Shown here: positions 1 through 7,392 of the stretch, piece by piece
How positions within the stretch are numbered: position 1 is the first letter of the stretch
Layout of the letters: each line of letters opens with the position of its first letter
Origin: an uncultured Dorea sp.
GTDB taxonomy: Bacteria > Bacillota > Clostridia > Lachnospirales > Lachnospiraceae
Assembly: GCA_910587575.1 (NCBI GenBank)
Contig: CAJULU010000024.1
Location: 38,075-59,656, forward strand
Reading direction: 5' to 3'
Length of the DNA: 21,582 bases
Translations under genes and position numbers: made by a program
The notes under the pieces: model-generated
Told to the model about the DNA's origin: nothing
What the model saw: only the letters and a program-made list of their open reading frames with translations
The model's database searches: none

Positions 1-1356
1 CATCACCAGTTCCTCAATGGATTTTCCAAAGATATTGGTTCCCCAGATTCCCTCCTCGCTCTCCTTCGCATCCTTGATATAGCGGATTAAATCCTGGGCC
101 TGCTGCTCATTTCCCACAATAGGCGCAATCTCCGTCTCAATATTTGCACGGATCAGATGAATCGAAGGAGCCTCCGAATGGATCTTGACTCCGTATTTAT
201 TCCCCTGTTTGATGATGGTCGGCTCTTCCAGAGTGATCTCATCTTTCTTGGGGCTGACTACCCCGTACCCCCTCATCCGTACCGAGGCGAAAGCATCCCT
301 TACCCCTTCATATTCTTCTTTCAGTTCTGACAGGTTCTTCATCGCAGCCACCAGTTCATACTGCCCCGCAATATGGGTTCCGGTCAGCTCGCTCAGCATC
401 TCGTAATAGAACTTCTCCGCCACCTGTATCCGCACCTTCACACACCCGGTATCCATCTCGATATGATCTACCTTCATCTCTTCTATGTACAGACACTCCG
501 GCATCTCGATTCCCGCCACCGCATCCCGGATCTCGCCGAAACGGTTCAGAATGTCCTTGATATGTACCAGCAGTTCCTGCTTGATCTTGTGATCCCTTGG
601 CAGCATTTCCACCCATTTGGGGATAAAGAACTGCACCTCGGAAACCGGGAATTCATACAATACCGCTTCCATGATCCTTGTAATATCCTCCTCCTTCAGT
701 TGTTCACAGTTGACCGGAACCGCCCTTACGCCATACTGCTGCTCACAGTCCTCCGCCGCCTGTCTGGCCTCGTCGCCAAAGGGCTTCCGGGAATTTACCA
801 GCACCACAAAAGGCTTCCCGATACTCTGAAGTTCCCGGATGGTCTTCTCCGTTCCTTCCCGGTAATTCTCCTGTGGAATATCCGTGATACTGCCGTCTGT
901 CGTAACCACGATCCCGATGGTAGAATGATCATGAATCACTTTCCGTGTTCCGATGGCTGCCGCCTTGGTAAACGGAATCTCATGATCAAACCAGGGGGTC
1001 TTCACCTGACGTTCCTCCCCGCCCTCCACATGGCCGGAAGCGCCTTCTACCATGTATCCTACGCAGTCGATCAGTCTGACCTTTACCTTCACGTCTTCCG
1101 AAACCCGGATCTCTGCCGCTTCTTTTGGGACGAACTTCGGCTCCGTAGTCATGATCGTACGCCCCGAGGCAGACTGGGGGAGTTCATCTTTCGTCCTCGC
1201 CTTCCCGTGCTCGTCTTCCATGTGCGGAAGCACCAGTACGTCCATGAACCTCTTGATAAATGTAGATTTTCCCGTTCTCACCGGGCCTACCACTCCCATG
1301 TAGATCTCTCCGTTTGTCCTGGCCTGTATATCCTTGTATAGATGATATTGCTCCAT
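1..1356 (-). CDS. spoIVA: Stage IV sporulation protein A, 3' end cut by window
   Basis: SpoIVA is the ATPase that polymerises on the forespore surface and anchors the spore coat basement layer; it is made in the mother cell. The 452 codons present start at an ATG preceded by GGAAGGGG (1366-1373) with a 9-nt gap. The N-terminus carries a Walker A loop, GPVRTGKS (residues 24-31), in the SpoIVA context that follows NGEIYMGVVG. Other SpoIVA-like stretches are LIDCVGYMVEGA, the segment TDGSITDIPQENYREGTEKT and NSRKPFGDEA. The family is usually about 490 residues, so roughly 40 C-terminal residues, including the part that interacts with SpoVM in Bacillus, lie outside the window. No internal stop or frameshift is visible. 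The gene is divergent from the neighbouring aroE and appears functionally unrelated to it. The identification is secure. Confidence 0.96.
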   Translation of the reverse strand, partial: MEQYHLYKDIQARTNGEIYMGVVGPVRTGKSTFIKRFMDVLVLPHMEDEHGKARTKDELPQSASGRTIMTTEPKFVPKEAAEIRVSEDVKVKVRLIDCVGYMVEGASGHVEGGEERQVKTPWFDHEIPFTKAAAIGTRKVIHDHSTIGIVVTTDGSITDIPQENYREGTEKTIRELQSIGKPFVVLVNSRKPFGDEARQAAEDCEQQYGVRAVPVNCEQLKEEDITRIMEAVLYEFPVSEVQFFIPKWVEMLPRDHKIKQELLVHIKDILNRFGEIRDAVAGIEMPECLYIEEMKVDHIEMDTGCVKVRIQVAEKFYYEMLSELTGTHIAGQYELVAAMKNLSELKEEYEGVRDAFASVRMRGYGVVSPKKDEITLEEPTIIKQGNKYGVKIHSEAPSIHLIRANIETEIAPIVGNEQQAQDLIRYIKDAKESEEGIWGTNIFGKSIEELVM

Positions 1357-1387
1357 GCTCTTATGCCCCTTCCATTATTGCTGTTAG

Positions 1388-1416
1388 AATATATGCATCC
1401 CGTCCGTGGATTAGAC
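1388..1416 (-). promoter_or_regulatory. Possible sigma-E promoter of spoIVA
   Basis: Upstream of spoIVA on the minus strand, CATATATT (1388-1395) fits the sigma-E -10 pattern CATACANT. GTCTAAT (1410-1416) lies 14 nt further upstream and partly fits the sigma-E -35 element. SpoIVA is a sigma-E regulon member in Bacillus, which supports the reading. The -35 match is only partial. Confidence 0.4.
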
Positions 1417-1478
1417 TATTTTGATGAAATGTTTTTAAACCATTACCTCTTTCTATCAATTTCCCGGGTTTTAAACAT

Positions 1479-1507
1479 TTGATTCTGCTCCCGATATTTG
1501 TTAAAAT
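1479..1507 (+). promoter_or_regulatory. Sigma-A promoter of the aroE-aroD operon
   Basis: TTGATT (1479-1484) and TAAAAT (1502-1507) are separated by 17 nt and sit about 30 nt before the aroE start, leaving a short leader. Two copies of TTTAAAC (1434-1440 and 1470-1476) lie upstream of or against the -35; they could be regulator half-sites, but this is speculative. Confidence 0.6.
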
Positions 1508-1538
1508 ATAATCAAAAAGATAAAAAAGGAGAATGAAC

Positions 1539-2420
1539 ATGGAAAGACATCAGATCACCGGACACACAGAACTCATCGGTTTAATGGCATACCCGATCCG
1601 GCACTCACAGTCACCGGCTACCCACAACGCCGCCTATGAAAAATTAGGGCTTGATATCGTGAATCTCGCCTTCGAAGTAGATGCACCGGAACTTGAAGAC
1701 GCCATCAGAGGGATGCGTGCGCTCAAGCTCAAGGGAGCAAACATCTCTATGCCCAATAAGACCATTGTACACAAGTACCTGGACGAGATCTCTCCCGCCG
1801 CAAAGCTATGCGGAGCTGTCAACACCGTGGTCAACAAAGACGGTTATCTCACCGGACACATCACGGACGGAATCGGCTATATACAGTCTTTAAAAGACAA
1901 CCAGATTGACCCGTCCGGCCGGAAGGTGACCATCGCAGGTTCCGGCGGTGCAGCCACGGCCGTACAGATCCAGGCGGCGCTGGACGGAGTCGCCGAACTG
2001 TCCATCTTCGCAAGAGATGACGCTTTCAAAGAAAATGCCGTAAAGACGGTGGAAAAAATCAACTCCAATACCAGCTGCAGGGCGGCATTCTATCCGCTGG
2101 AAGACTTAGACCGTTTAAAAGCAGAGATGGATTCCAGCTACCTGTTTACCAATGCTACCGGCGTAGGCATGAAACCACTGGAAGGACAGACCTATATCCC
2201 GGACTCTTCGTTCTTCCGTTCAGATCTCATTGTTACGGACGTGATCTATTCTCCTCACATGACCCGGATGCTTCAGATGGCAAAAGAAGCGGGATGTAAG
2301 ATCATGAACGGCCAGGGCATGATGCTCTTCCAGGCAATCGCAGCCATCGAACTAATGCTGGGACAGCGGGTGGACAGTGATTATATGAAGGAGAAACTGG
2401 GAATCCGTTATGAGTATTGA
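1539..2420 (+). CDS. aroE: YdiB-like quinate/shikimate dehydrogenase (paralogue 1)
   Basis: NAD(P)-dependent oxidoreductase interconverting shikimate and 3-dehydroshikimate, and in the YdiB subfamily also quinate and 3-dehydroquinate. The opening ELIGLMAYPIRHSQSP is very close to E. coli YdiB. The substrate-binding S23-x-S25, catalytic K74 in MPNK and D110 in HITDG are present, followed by the nucleotide-binding GSGGAA (134-139), NATGVGMKP and the C-terminal GQGMMLFQ. The length of 293 residues is typical. An ATG 6 nt upstream (1533) leaves only 1 nt after AAAGGAG (1525-1531), whereas 1539 leaves 7 nt and aligns with the start of the second paralogue in this window, so 1539 is preferred. It is first in an operon with aroD, 39 nt upstream of it. 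The context favours catabolism over the biosynthetic shikimate pathway, although a biosynthetic contribution cannot be excluded. Confidence 0.93.
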   Translation: MERHQITGHTELIGLMAYPIRHSQSPATHNAAYEKLGLDIVNLAFEVDAPELEDAIRGMRALKLKGANISMPNKTIVHKYLDEISPAAKLCGAVNTVVNKDGYLTGHITDGIGYIQSLKDNQIDPSGRKVTIAGSGGAATAVQIQAALDGVAELSIFARDDAFKENAVKTVEKINSNTSCRAAFYPLEDLDRLKAEMDSSYLFTNATGVGMKPLEGQTYIPDSSFFRSDLIVTDVIYSPHMTRMLQMAKEAGCKIMNGQGMMLFQAIAAIELMLGQRVDSDYMKEKLGIRYEY

Positions 2421-2459
2421 CACAGACAGGTACATCAAATCAAGGAGAACAGACCGAAT

Positions 2460-3221
2460 ATGAATACATTGAAAATAAGAGAACTGGAACTTGGCACAGG
2501 CATACCCGCCGTCTGCATTCCTAACGTGGGAAAGACCCGGGAAGAAATCATTTCTCTGACAAAGAAATATAAGGAGCTGCCCATGGATCTGATGGAATGG
2601 CGCTCAGACTGGTTTGAAGATGTAAATGATATCCGCAAAGTAACAGAGATCCTTGCGCAGATACGGGAAATACTCGGCAATACACCGCTTTTGTTCACCT
2701 TCCGCACCCGGAAAGAAGGAGGCGTCCGGGAAATGGATACCGAAAGCTACATTTCACTGAACAAGGCAGTGGCCGCAGCCCGCATGGCAGATCTTATCGA
2801 CGTGGAGATCTTCACCGGGGACAGTATTGTTGCGGATCTGATTGCTTTCATCCACGAAAACCATACCCGGGTCGTGGCTTCCAACCACGATTTTAACAGA
2901 ACGCCCGCAAAATCCGACATTGTATACCGGCTGCGCAAGATGCAGGACATGGGGGCAGACATCCCGAAGATTGCCGTCATGCCCCAGAGTAAGAGGGATG
3001 TTCTCACCCTCCTTGCCGCCACGGAAGAGATGGCCTCCGACTACGCAGACCGGCCCATTATCACTATGTCCATGGCAGGAACCGGCAGTATCAGCCGCCT
3101 GGCAGGTGAAGTGTTCGGCTCCTGTCTGACTTTTGGCTCCGGCGAGACGGCTTCCGCTCCCGGACAGATTGAAGCCAGAGAACTGCACACGATTCTGAAG
3201 GGTATCCACCAGGCTCTGTAG
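2460..3221 (+). CDS. aroD: Type I 3-dehydroquinate dehydratase
   Basis: Schiff-base-forming (class I) dehydratase converting 3-dehydroquinate to 3-dehydroshikimate. The 253-residue protein matches E. coli AroD almost position for position. It has E46-W-R in the first strand, FTFRTRKEGG (79-88), the catalytic H143 in SNHDF, the Schiff-base lysine K170 in DIPKIAVMP, R213 in TGSISRLAGEVFGS, and the C-terminal lid sequence ETASAPGQ. All key residues are present, so an active enzyme is expected. AGGAG (2443-2447) lies 12 nt before the ATG, slightly long but usable. It follows aroE in the same operon and ends just before a strong terminator. A plus-strand aroE-aroD pair next to an MFS importer parallels E. 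coli ydiB-aroD. It could serve biosynthesis, quinate breakdown or both. Confidence 0.96.
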   Translation: MNTLKIRELELGTGIPAVCIPNVGKTREEIISLTKKYKELPMDLMEWRSDWFEDVNDIRKVTEILAQIREILGNTPLLFTFRTRKEGGVREMDTESYISLNKAVAAARMADLIDVEIFTGDSIVADLIAFIHENHTRVVASNHDFNRTPAKSDIVYRLRKMQDMGADIPKIAVMPQSKRDVLTLLAATEEMASDYADRPIITMSMAGTGSISRLAGEVFGSCLTFGSGETASAPGQIEARELHTILKGIHQAL

Positions 3222-3256
3222 GCTTTATCCGAAACCGTCACATCCTATGCCACAAA

Positions 3257-3306
3257 GCGGCTGGCAGAAAATGCTCCGCATTTTCCGTCAGCCGCCTTTT
3301 CCTTTG
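3257..3306 (+). terminator. Rho-independent terminator after aroD
   Basis: A 17-bp stem (arms 3257-3273 and 3279-3295, one A-C mismatch and one G-U pair) with a 5-nt loop is followed by CTTTTCCTTT. On the minus strand the flanking T-run is much weaker, so it mainly stops the aroE-aroD transcript. It also lies downstream of the converging transporter gene. Confidence 0.85.
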
Positions 3307-3372
3307 CATCGCATACCGTCAGCCATGTTCTGCCTCCGGACAGACACGGATCACTGACCACATACCTGCTGC

Positions 3373-4807
3373 TTACAACTCCGCTGCCTTCTCTGCCGTC
3401 AGCCGTCTGATCTCTTCCTCACGTTTCCTGTCAATCTCTTCCAGTTCGTCCGTGGTAAGCACTCCCAGGCTCTTCTTCTGGAACTCCATATTCGACAACA
3501 GAAGATTCATCGCAAATCCTACTGCCAGCGCCCATCCGGAACCTTTGAATGCCAGTACCGCAGCCATCACTCCGGCAATGCTCTTATCCGTGTTAGACTT
3601 ACAGTATTCCATACCGATCCGTGCACAGACATAGGCCTGGAACAGCAGCGTAATCGCAGAACCAACTCCCATAATCGGCCGCATAAATGAAACAACCGGC
3701 ACCAGGATCACACTGAGAAACGTTGCCATACGGAAAGAACTCATTCCGCCGATCAGTGACTTCATGGCCTGTTTCCCTTCCCGGTAACGCATGGCGACCG
3801 AGACCGTCATTCCCACCCACAACGGGCCGGACAGCGGCGGGAACGGTGCGAAGATGGCAAGAATCAGATTCCGGAGCCCGCTGATCAGATTCGAACGGCT
3901 GGAATTAAAATCAATATGCTCATCGTTCCTGCTCTCCTGGGCTTCTTTTACCAGCGTCTCAGAGGTGACAAAATCCCCGAATGCCAGTACATAACAAATC
4001 AGCGCCAGAGGCAGGGCCTGGATGAACATGGACAACGGCGGAAACCCTACGGAAAAGATGCTTACCGTACGGAACATATCCCCAAAATCCGGAATACGGA
4101 TCAGTCCCCAGTTCCAACGCAGGTTTTGCCAGCTCTCCTAAGAGAATCCCCATCAGCATGGCGACCAGATAGGGGAACAGATTGCCGTACTTGGCCATGA
4201 TGTCCAGAATCTTAATCTGATCCCTCTTCTTCTCACAGAAGGGCGAGAAGCTTAAGAATGCCAGCAGCAGTGTTCCCGCAAGGGTCGCCACCGGCGCCGT
4301 CATCAGCTGGCTTCCTTCGGCAAACTGTCCCTGAATGACAGTAATTGGTGCGGCAAGCAGTATCCCGCCCTTCACGGAAGTGGGAACCTTGCGCACAAAC
4401 CGGTCTGCCAGCTTCGTGACTCCCATGAACAGAAAGATAAACGCTACCAGAAGCTGGACGGCAATCATCGCCTGTATCCGTTTCGTCCCCTGTTCAAACC
4501 CTTCCAGAAAAGCCAGCGTGAACGGCAGTGTAGGGGTAATCCACCCCGGCACCACCGGATCTCCCAGCCATCCATGAAGCATATACAGGCTCACTTCCAG
4601 AATGACGCAGCTCCAGGCCAGTTCATAGGGCAGACCCAGACAGTCCGTCAGATACGGAATGGAACTAAGCGCCGTTGCACCCAGGATCAGTCCCTGGAAA
4701 AATTCCACATATTCTATCCGGTAATGGACACCGGGAATCCTCCACTGGAACGGCCCGAGAGGGATATATGGAAGTTCGTCTGCTCTTCTACTCGTCTTCA
4801 TATTCAT
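3373..4807 (-). pseudogene. NCS2/SLC23-like membrane transporter, frameshifted
   Basis: Two overlapping reading frames together encode one roughly 477-residue multispan membrane protein. The 5' frame starts at 4807 (AAAGGAGGAG at 4816-4825, 8-nt gap) and contains about six hydrophobic spans, including GDPVVPGWITPTLPFT and the conserved-looking KVPTSVKGGILLA. The 3' frame continues with LRWNWGLIRIPDFGDMF, further spans and a charged tail (EEIDRKREEEIRRL). A single extra A in the AAAA run (TTTT on the plus strand, 4124-4127) restores continuity between GELA and NLRWNWG. The family call rests on general resemblance to nucleobase/anion permeases and is tentative; the substrate is unknown. It lies last after the MFS gene, beyond a terminator, so a role in hydroaromatic uptake is only inferred. 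It is either a recent pseudogene or an intact gene with a sequencing error. Confidence 0.7.
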
Positions 4808-4850
4808 ATTTGAGACTCCTCCTTTGTCTATCTTTTAACAAAAAATGAGC

Positions 4851-4906
4851 AAAAAAATCTGCTGTCTGGAAATGTTTTTTCATTTGATATTCCATTCCCA
4901 GACAGC
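4851..4906 (-). terminator. Terminator between MFS gene and transporter
   Basis: On the minus strand a 14-bp stem (arms 4893-4906 and 4861-4874, one G-U pair, 18-nt loop) is followed after three bases by seven T (4851-4857). It ends the regulator-linked operon after the MFS gene. Between it and the transporter start there is no convincing promoter, so the transporter may depend on readthrough. Confidence 0.85.
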
Positions 4907-4956
4907 CTCTCCTGCCGGTACACCAATCGGCTTTGTGAAGCAGAATGAATCAATGA

Positions 4957-6240
4957 TTACAGCGCACTTTCTCCAAAAATCTTCTTATGCTGTGCCACAA
5001 GGAACAGAGAACTTGCAATGGCAAGGCCTGCAAATACCAGGAGCATTACCATCAGTGTGTAAACAGCGCTGCTTTCTCCGGAAGCCTTGGTAAGCTGTCC
5101 GGCAACCACCGGAATCGTGTAGGAAGCCGCACCCATGAAAGTATAGTAAATCCCCGTGTTTCTTCCCTTCGGGCCAGGATTGAACATCTGTACCACGCCA
5201 AGCCCGGTCTGAAGCGCACCGCCTGCCGCAAAGAAACCTAACAGGGCAATGGCCACGTAAATGATTGCTACCTGGTGGATGAATAATACACCGGCAAGGG
5301 CTGCCGCCGTCATGACGGAATCAATCAGGACAATCTTAAGGGGATTCCATTTCAGCTTCGCCATCATAAAGGCCCAGAACAGAACCGCCAGGATAGAACC
5401 TACCGTATAGATCGACGTCATACCCGCTGACTGCATTTCCGTAAGGCCGCATACAGACAGGCCGAAGGCTTTGGTATACTGCTGTGCGCCATACATGATC
5501 GCCATACATAAGAACGCATAGAACATTACCAGGAATTTCACAAACATACCTGGCTTTACCAGCATCCGGTCTTTTGCCGCCTGAATCTCTGCTGCCACCG
5601 CATCTTTTCCTTTCTCGCCGCCCGATGCCGCTTTTTTCTGATCATCATAGGCAAACGGCGCAATGACCGCCAGTACCACACAGACTACGGACATGGCAAG
5701 GGGCAGGATTACGTTCATCTTCCAGTTGCCTGCATCTGCCATCTTCACAACGAAGAGAGGATAGACCATGCCAGACAGAGACACGAAGAACTTAATACCG
5801 ATCAGAGCTGCGCCAGGAGCCGCAGGATATGCCTCCTGTACCGCCGGATATCCTGCTGCATCCCAGAAACCGGAGGTTGCCACACCTGTAATAAACGCAC
5901 ACACCAGGGCTGCCGTCTGGTTTCCGGTGGTCATAAGCCCGGCAAAGCAGACTACATAAAGAGCGGCGCCTGCAATCATCATCTTCTTACGTCCCACACG
6001 GTCAGATACCTCGCCGCCGATCCAGACACTGATAAACTTTCCCAGTCCCACTGCCGCCACTGCGGAACTTACCGCTGCAAGCCCGGCAGCATAGGCGGAA
6101 GAATCCGGCGTTCCCATGTCAAAGCCCCACTGCTTCGCAAAATTAATGTTGTTCTGTGAAAGTATGATGGCCTGGATACCATGTGTCAGATAACACATGT
6201 AAACACAGATCATGGACCATAAATATTTTTTTGCTTTCAT
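4957..6240 (-). CDS. MFS transporter, YdiN/YdiM-like, probable quinate/shikimate importer
   Basis: A 12-span major facilitator of 427 residues acting in the cytoplasmic membrane. Motif A is present between spans 2 and 3 as GGEVSDRVGRKK (75-86). The opening CVYMCYLTHGIQAIILSQN and the stretch GYPAVQEAYPAAPGAALI resemble E. coli YdiN (HGISVITLAQN and GYPALMECFPKASGSAVI), which is encoded beside ydiB-aroD. A cytoplasmic loop in the middle is Lys/Ala/Glu rich. The start at 6240 is chosen because AAAGGG (6249-6254) lies 8 nt upstream; an in-frame ATG at 6306 would overlap aroE and lacks a better site. The gene follows aroE by 25 nt and is followed by a terminator. Import of quinate, shikimate or a related cyclohexane carboxylate is inferred from context; the substrate is not proven by sequence. 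Confidence 0.88.
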   Translation of the reverse strand: MKAKKYLWSMICVYMCYLTHGIQAIILSQNNINFAKQWGFDMGTPDSSAYAAGLAAVSSAVAAVGLGKFISVWIGGEVSDRVGRKKMMIAGAALYVVCFAGLMTTGNQTAALVCAFITGVATSGFWDAAGYPAVQEAYPAAPGAALIGIKFFVSLSGMVYPLFVVKMADAGNWKMNVILPLAMSVVCVVLAVIAPFAYDDQKKAASGGEKGKDAVAAEIQAAKDRMLVKPGMFVKFLVMFYAFLCMAIMYGAQQYTKAFGLSVCGLTEMQSAGMTSIYTVGSILAVLFWAFMMAKLKWNPLKIVLIDSVMTAAALAGVLFIHQVAIIYVAIALLGFFAAGGALQTGLGVVQMFNPGPKGRNTGIYYTFMGAASYTIPVVAGQLTKASGESSAVYTLMVMLLVFAGLAIASSLFLVAQHKKIFGESAL

Positions 6241-6265
6241 CTTTTCATCCCTTTCGTCTAAAGCC

Positions 6266-7141
6266 CTACTTTGTCTGGCTGGCCTGGAACTTCTGATACT
6301 CTTCAAGCGGCATCTTCTTTCCTACGAACAGCTCGTAGTTCACGGCCCCCTGCTGCTGAAGCATTCCCACGCCGCCGATGGCCTTGCAGTCGGCTTCCTC
6401 TGCCTCAAGGATCATCTTGGTCTTCTCCGGGCTGTATACGGTGTCAGCCACCACAAGATCCCTGCGGAATAAGGATTTATCTACCAGTGTCACATCCTCG
6501 TTAGGTTTCATCCCCATAATCGTCGCATTCACCAGGATGTCACAGTTTCTGACTGCCTCCTCAAGCTTCTCCTTATCGGCAAGATCTTCTACCGTTACCA
6601 GACAATCCGGGCATTTTTCCGCCAGTTTTTCCCTGGTGCCTTCCGCTCTCTCATAGAACTCGTCTTTGATATTGAAGATCTTCACTTCTTTTGCACCGTC
6701 CAGTGCCAGCTGTACATGAATGGCCGTCGCCGCCCCTCCTGCTCCTAATACCACAACTTTTTTGTCTTTCACCGGGACACCGTTTAATTCCAGATTCTTT
6801 ACGAATCCCACGCCGTCCGTAATGTGGCCGGTGAGCACGCCGCCGTCATTGACGAATACGTTACAGGCTCCGATGATCTCTGCAGCCGGTGACAACTGAT
6901 CCACCAGTTCTGCCGCAATGTTTTTACACGGCATGGTAAAATTACCGCCCCGCATGTTCAGAAGCCTGATGGTCTCGATGACTTTCGGCATCTGTTCTAC
7001 ATTCACGTCAAAGGCGAGATAAGCGTAATCAAGCCCGTCATGCTGAAAACTAAAATTATACATTGCCGGCGAACCGGAATGCCCTACCGGTGTGCCGAAT
7101 AATCCCATAAGACCTGTATGTCCGGAAATCCTCTTTTCCAT
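6266..7141 (-). CDS. aroE: YdiB-like shikimate/quinate dehydrogenase (paralogue 2)
   Basis: A second AroE-superfamily dehydrogenase of 291 residues. It has the substrate motif GHSGSP (S22, S24), catalytic K73 in TMPCK, D109 in GHITDG, the dinucleotide-binding GAGGAATA, NATIMGMKP and the C-terminal GVGMLQQQGA. AAAGGAG (7150-7156) lies 8 nt before the ATG at 7141. A longer reading from 7192 adds 17 residues that have no counterpart in paralogue 1 and lacks a good site. Compared with paralogue 1, the conserved Asn-Thr that contacts substrate or cofactor in AroE reads Asn-Val here (GACNVFVN), suggesting different specificity. It lies between the flavoenzyme and the MFS gene in the minus-strand operon. 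One paralogue may act on quinate and the other on shikimate, but the assignment cannot be made from sequence alone. Confidence 0.92.
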   Translation of the reverse strand: MEKRISGHTGLMGLFGTPVGHSGSPAMYNFSFQHDGLDYAYLAFDVNVEQMPKVIETIRLLNMRGGNFTMPCKNIAAELVDQLSPAAEIIGACNVFVNDGGVLTGHITDGVGFVKNLELNGVPVKDKKVVVLGAGGAATAIHVQLALDGAKEVKIFNIKDEFYERAEGTREKLAEKCPDCLVTVEDLADKEKLEEAVRNCDILVNATIMGMKPNEDVTLVDKSLFRRDLVVADTVYSPEKTKMILEAEEADCKAIGGVGMLQQQGAVNYELFVGKKMPLEEYQKFQASQTK

Positions 7142-7156
7142 TTCTATTTCTCCTTT

Positions 7157-7392
7157 ATTATCTGATAGCCTCCCGGAATCTCTAATCTCCATTTCATGAG
7201 CCTTTTAAGATTCCGGCTTTATTGCTTCCTTCACTTTTCCGCATCGTTATATTCGATTATTGCATTTTATAATTCGATTATTTCGAAATTTATTAGTGCA
7301 AATCTGCCAGATTCACGATTTGTTCCAGCCAGGAAGGGGAACCTCCTCCTTCCCGCCCTTCTTTCATGCATACACTCTTATCTGGAAATCAC
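7157..7392 (-). promoter_or_regulatory. Structured intergenic leader before aroE paralogue 2
   Basis: The 250-nt gap between the flavoenzyme and aroE holds three structures. A perfect 9-bp inverted repeat CCGGAATCT/AGATTCCGG (7173-7181, 7208-7216) encloses 26 nt. A direct repeat ATTCGATTAT occurs at 7251-7260 and 7272-7281, 21 bp apart, close to two helical turns. A smaller GGAAGG/CCTTCC hairpin lies at 7332-7353. No clear sigma-A promoter was found. The region could be an internal regulatory site, an mRNA-processing spacer or a partial attenuator. Confidence 0.45.

Noticed and set aside
373..1341. Long plus-strand open frame of 322 codons opposite spoIVA
   Set aside because: Its translation is rich in His, Arg, Leu and Pro with no family features, and it is exactly antisense to the well-supported spoIVA.
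3222..3372. Hairpin at 3257-3295 as a bidirectional terminator also ending the transporter
   Set aside because: The minus-strand side has only TTTGTGGC after the stem, too weak a T-run to claim with confidence.
4060..4136. Programmed ribosomal frameshifting in the transporter
   Set aside because: No slippery site followed by a stem-loop or pseudoknot was seen, and this type of permease is not known for recoding; mutation or error is simpler.
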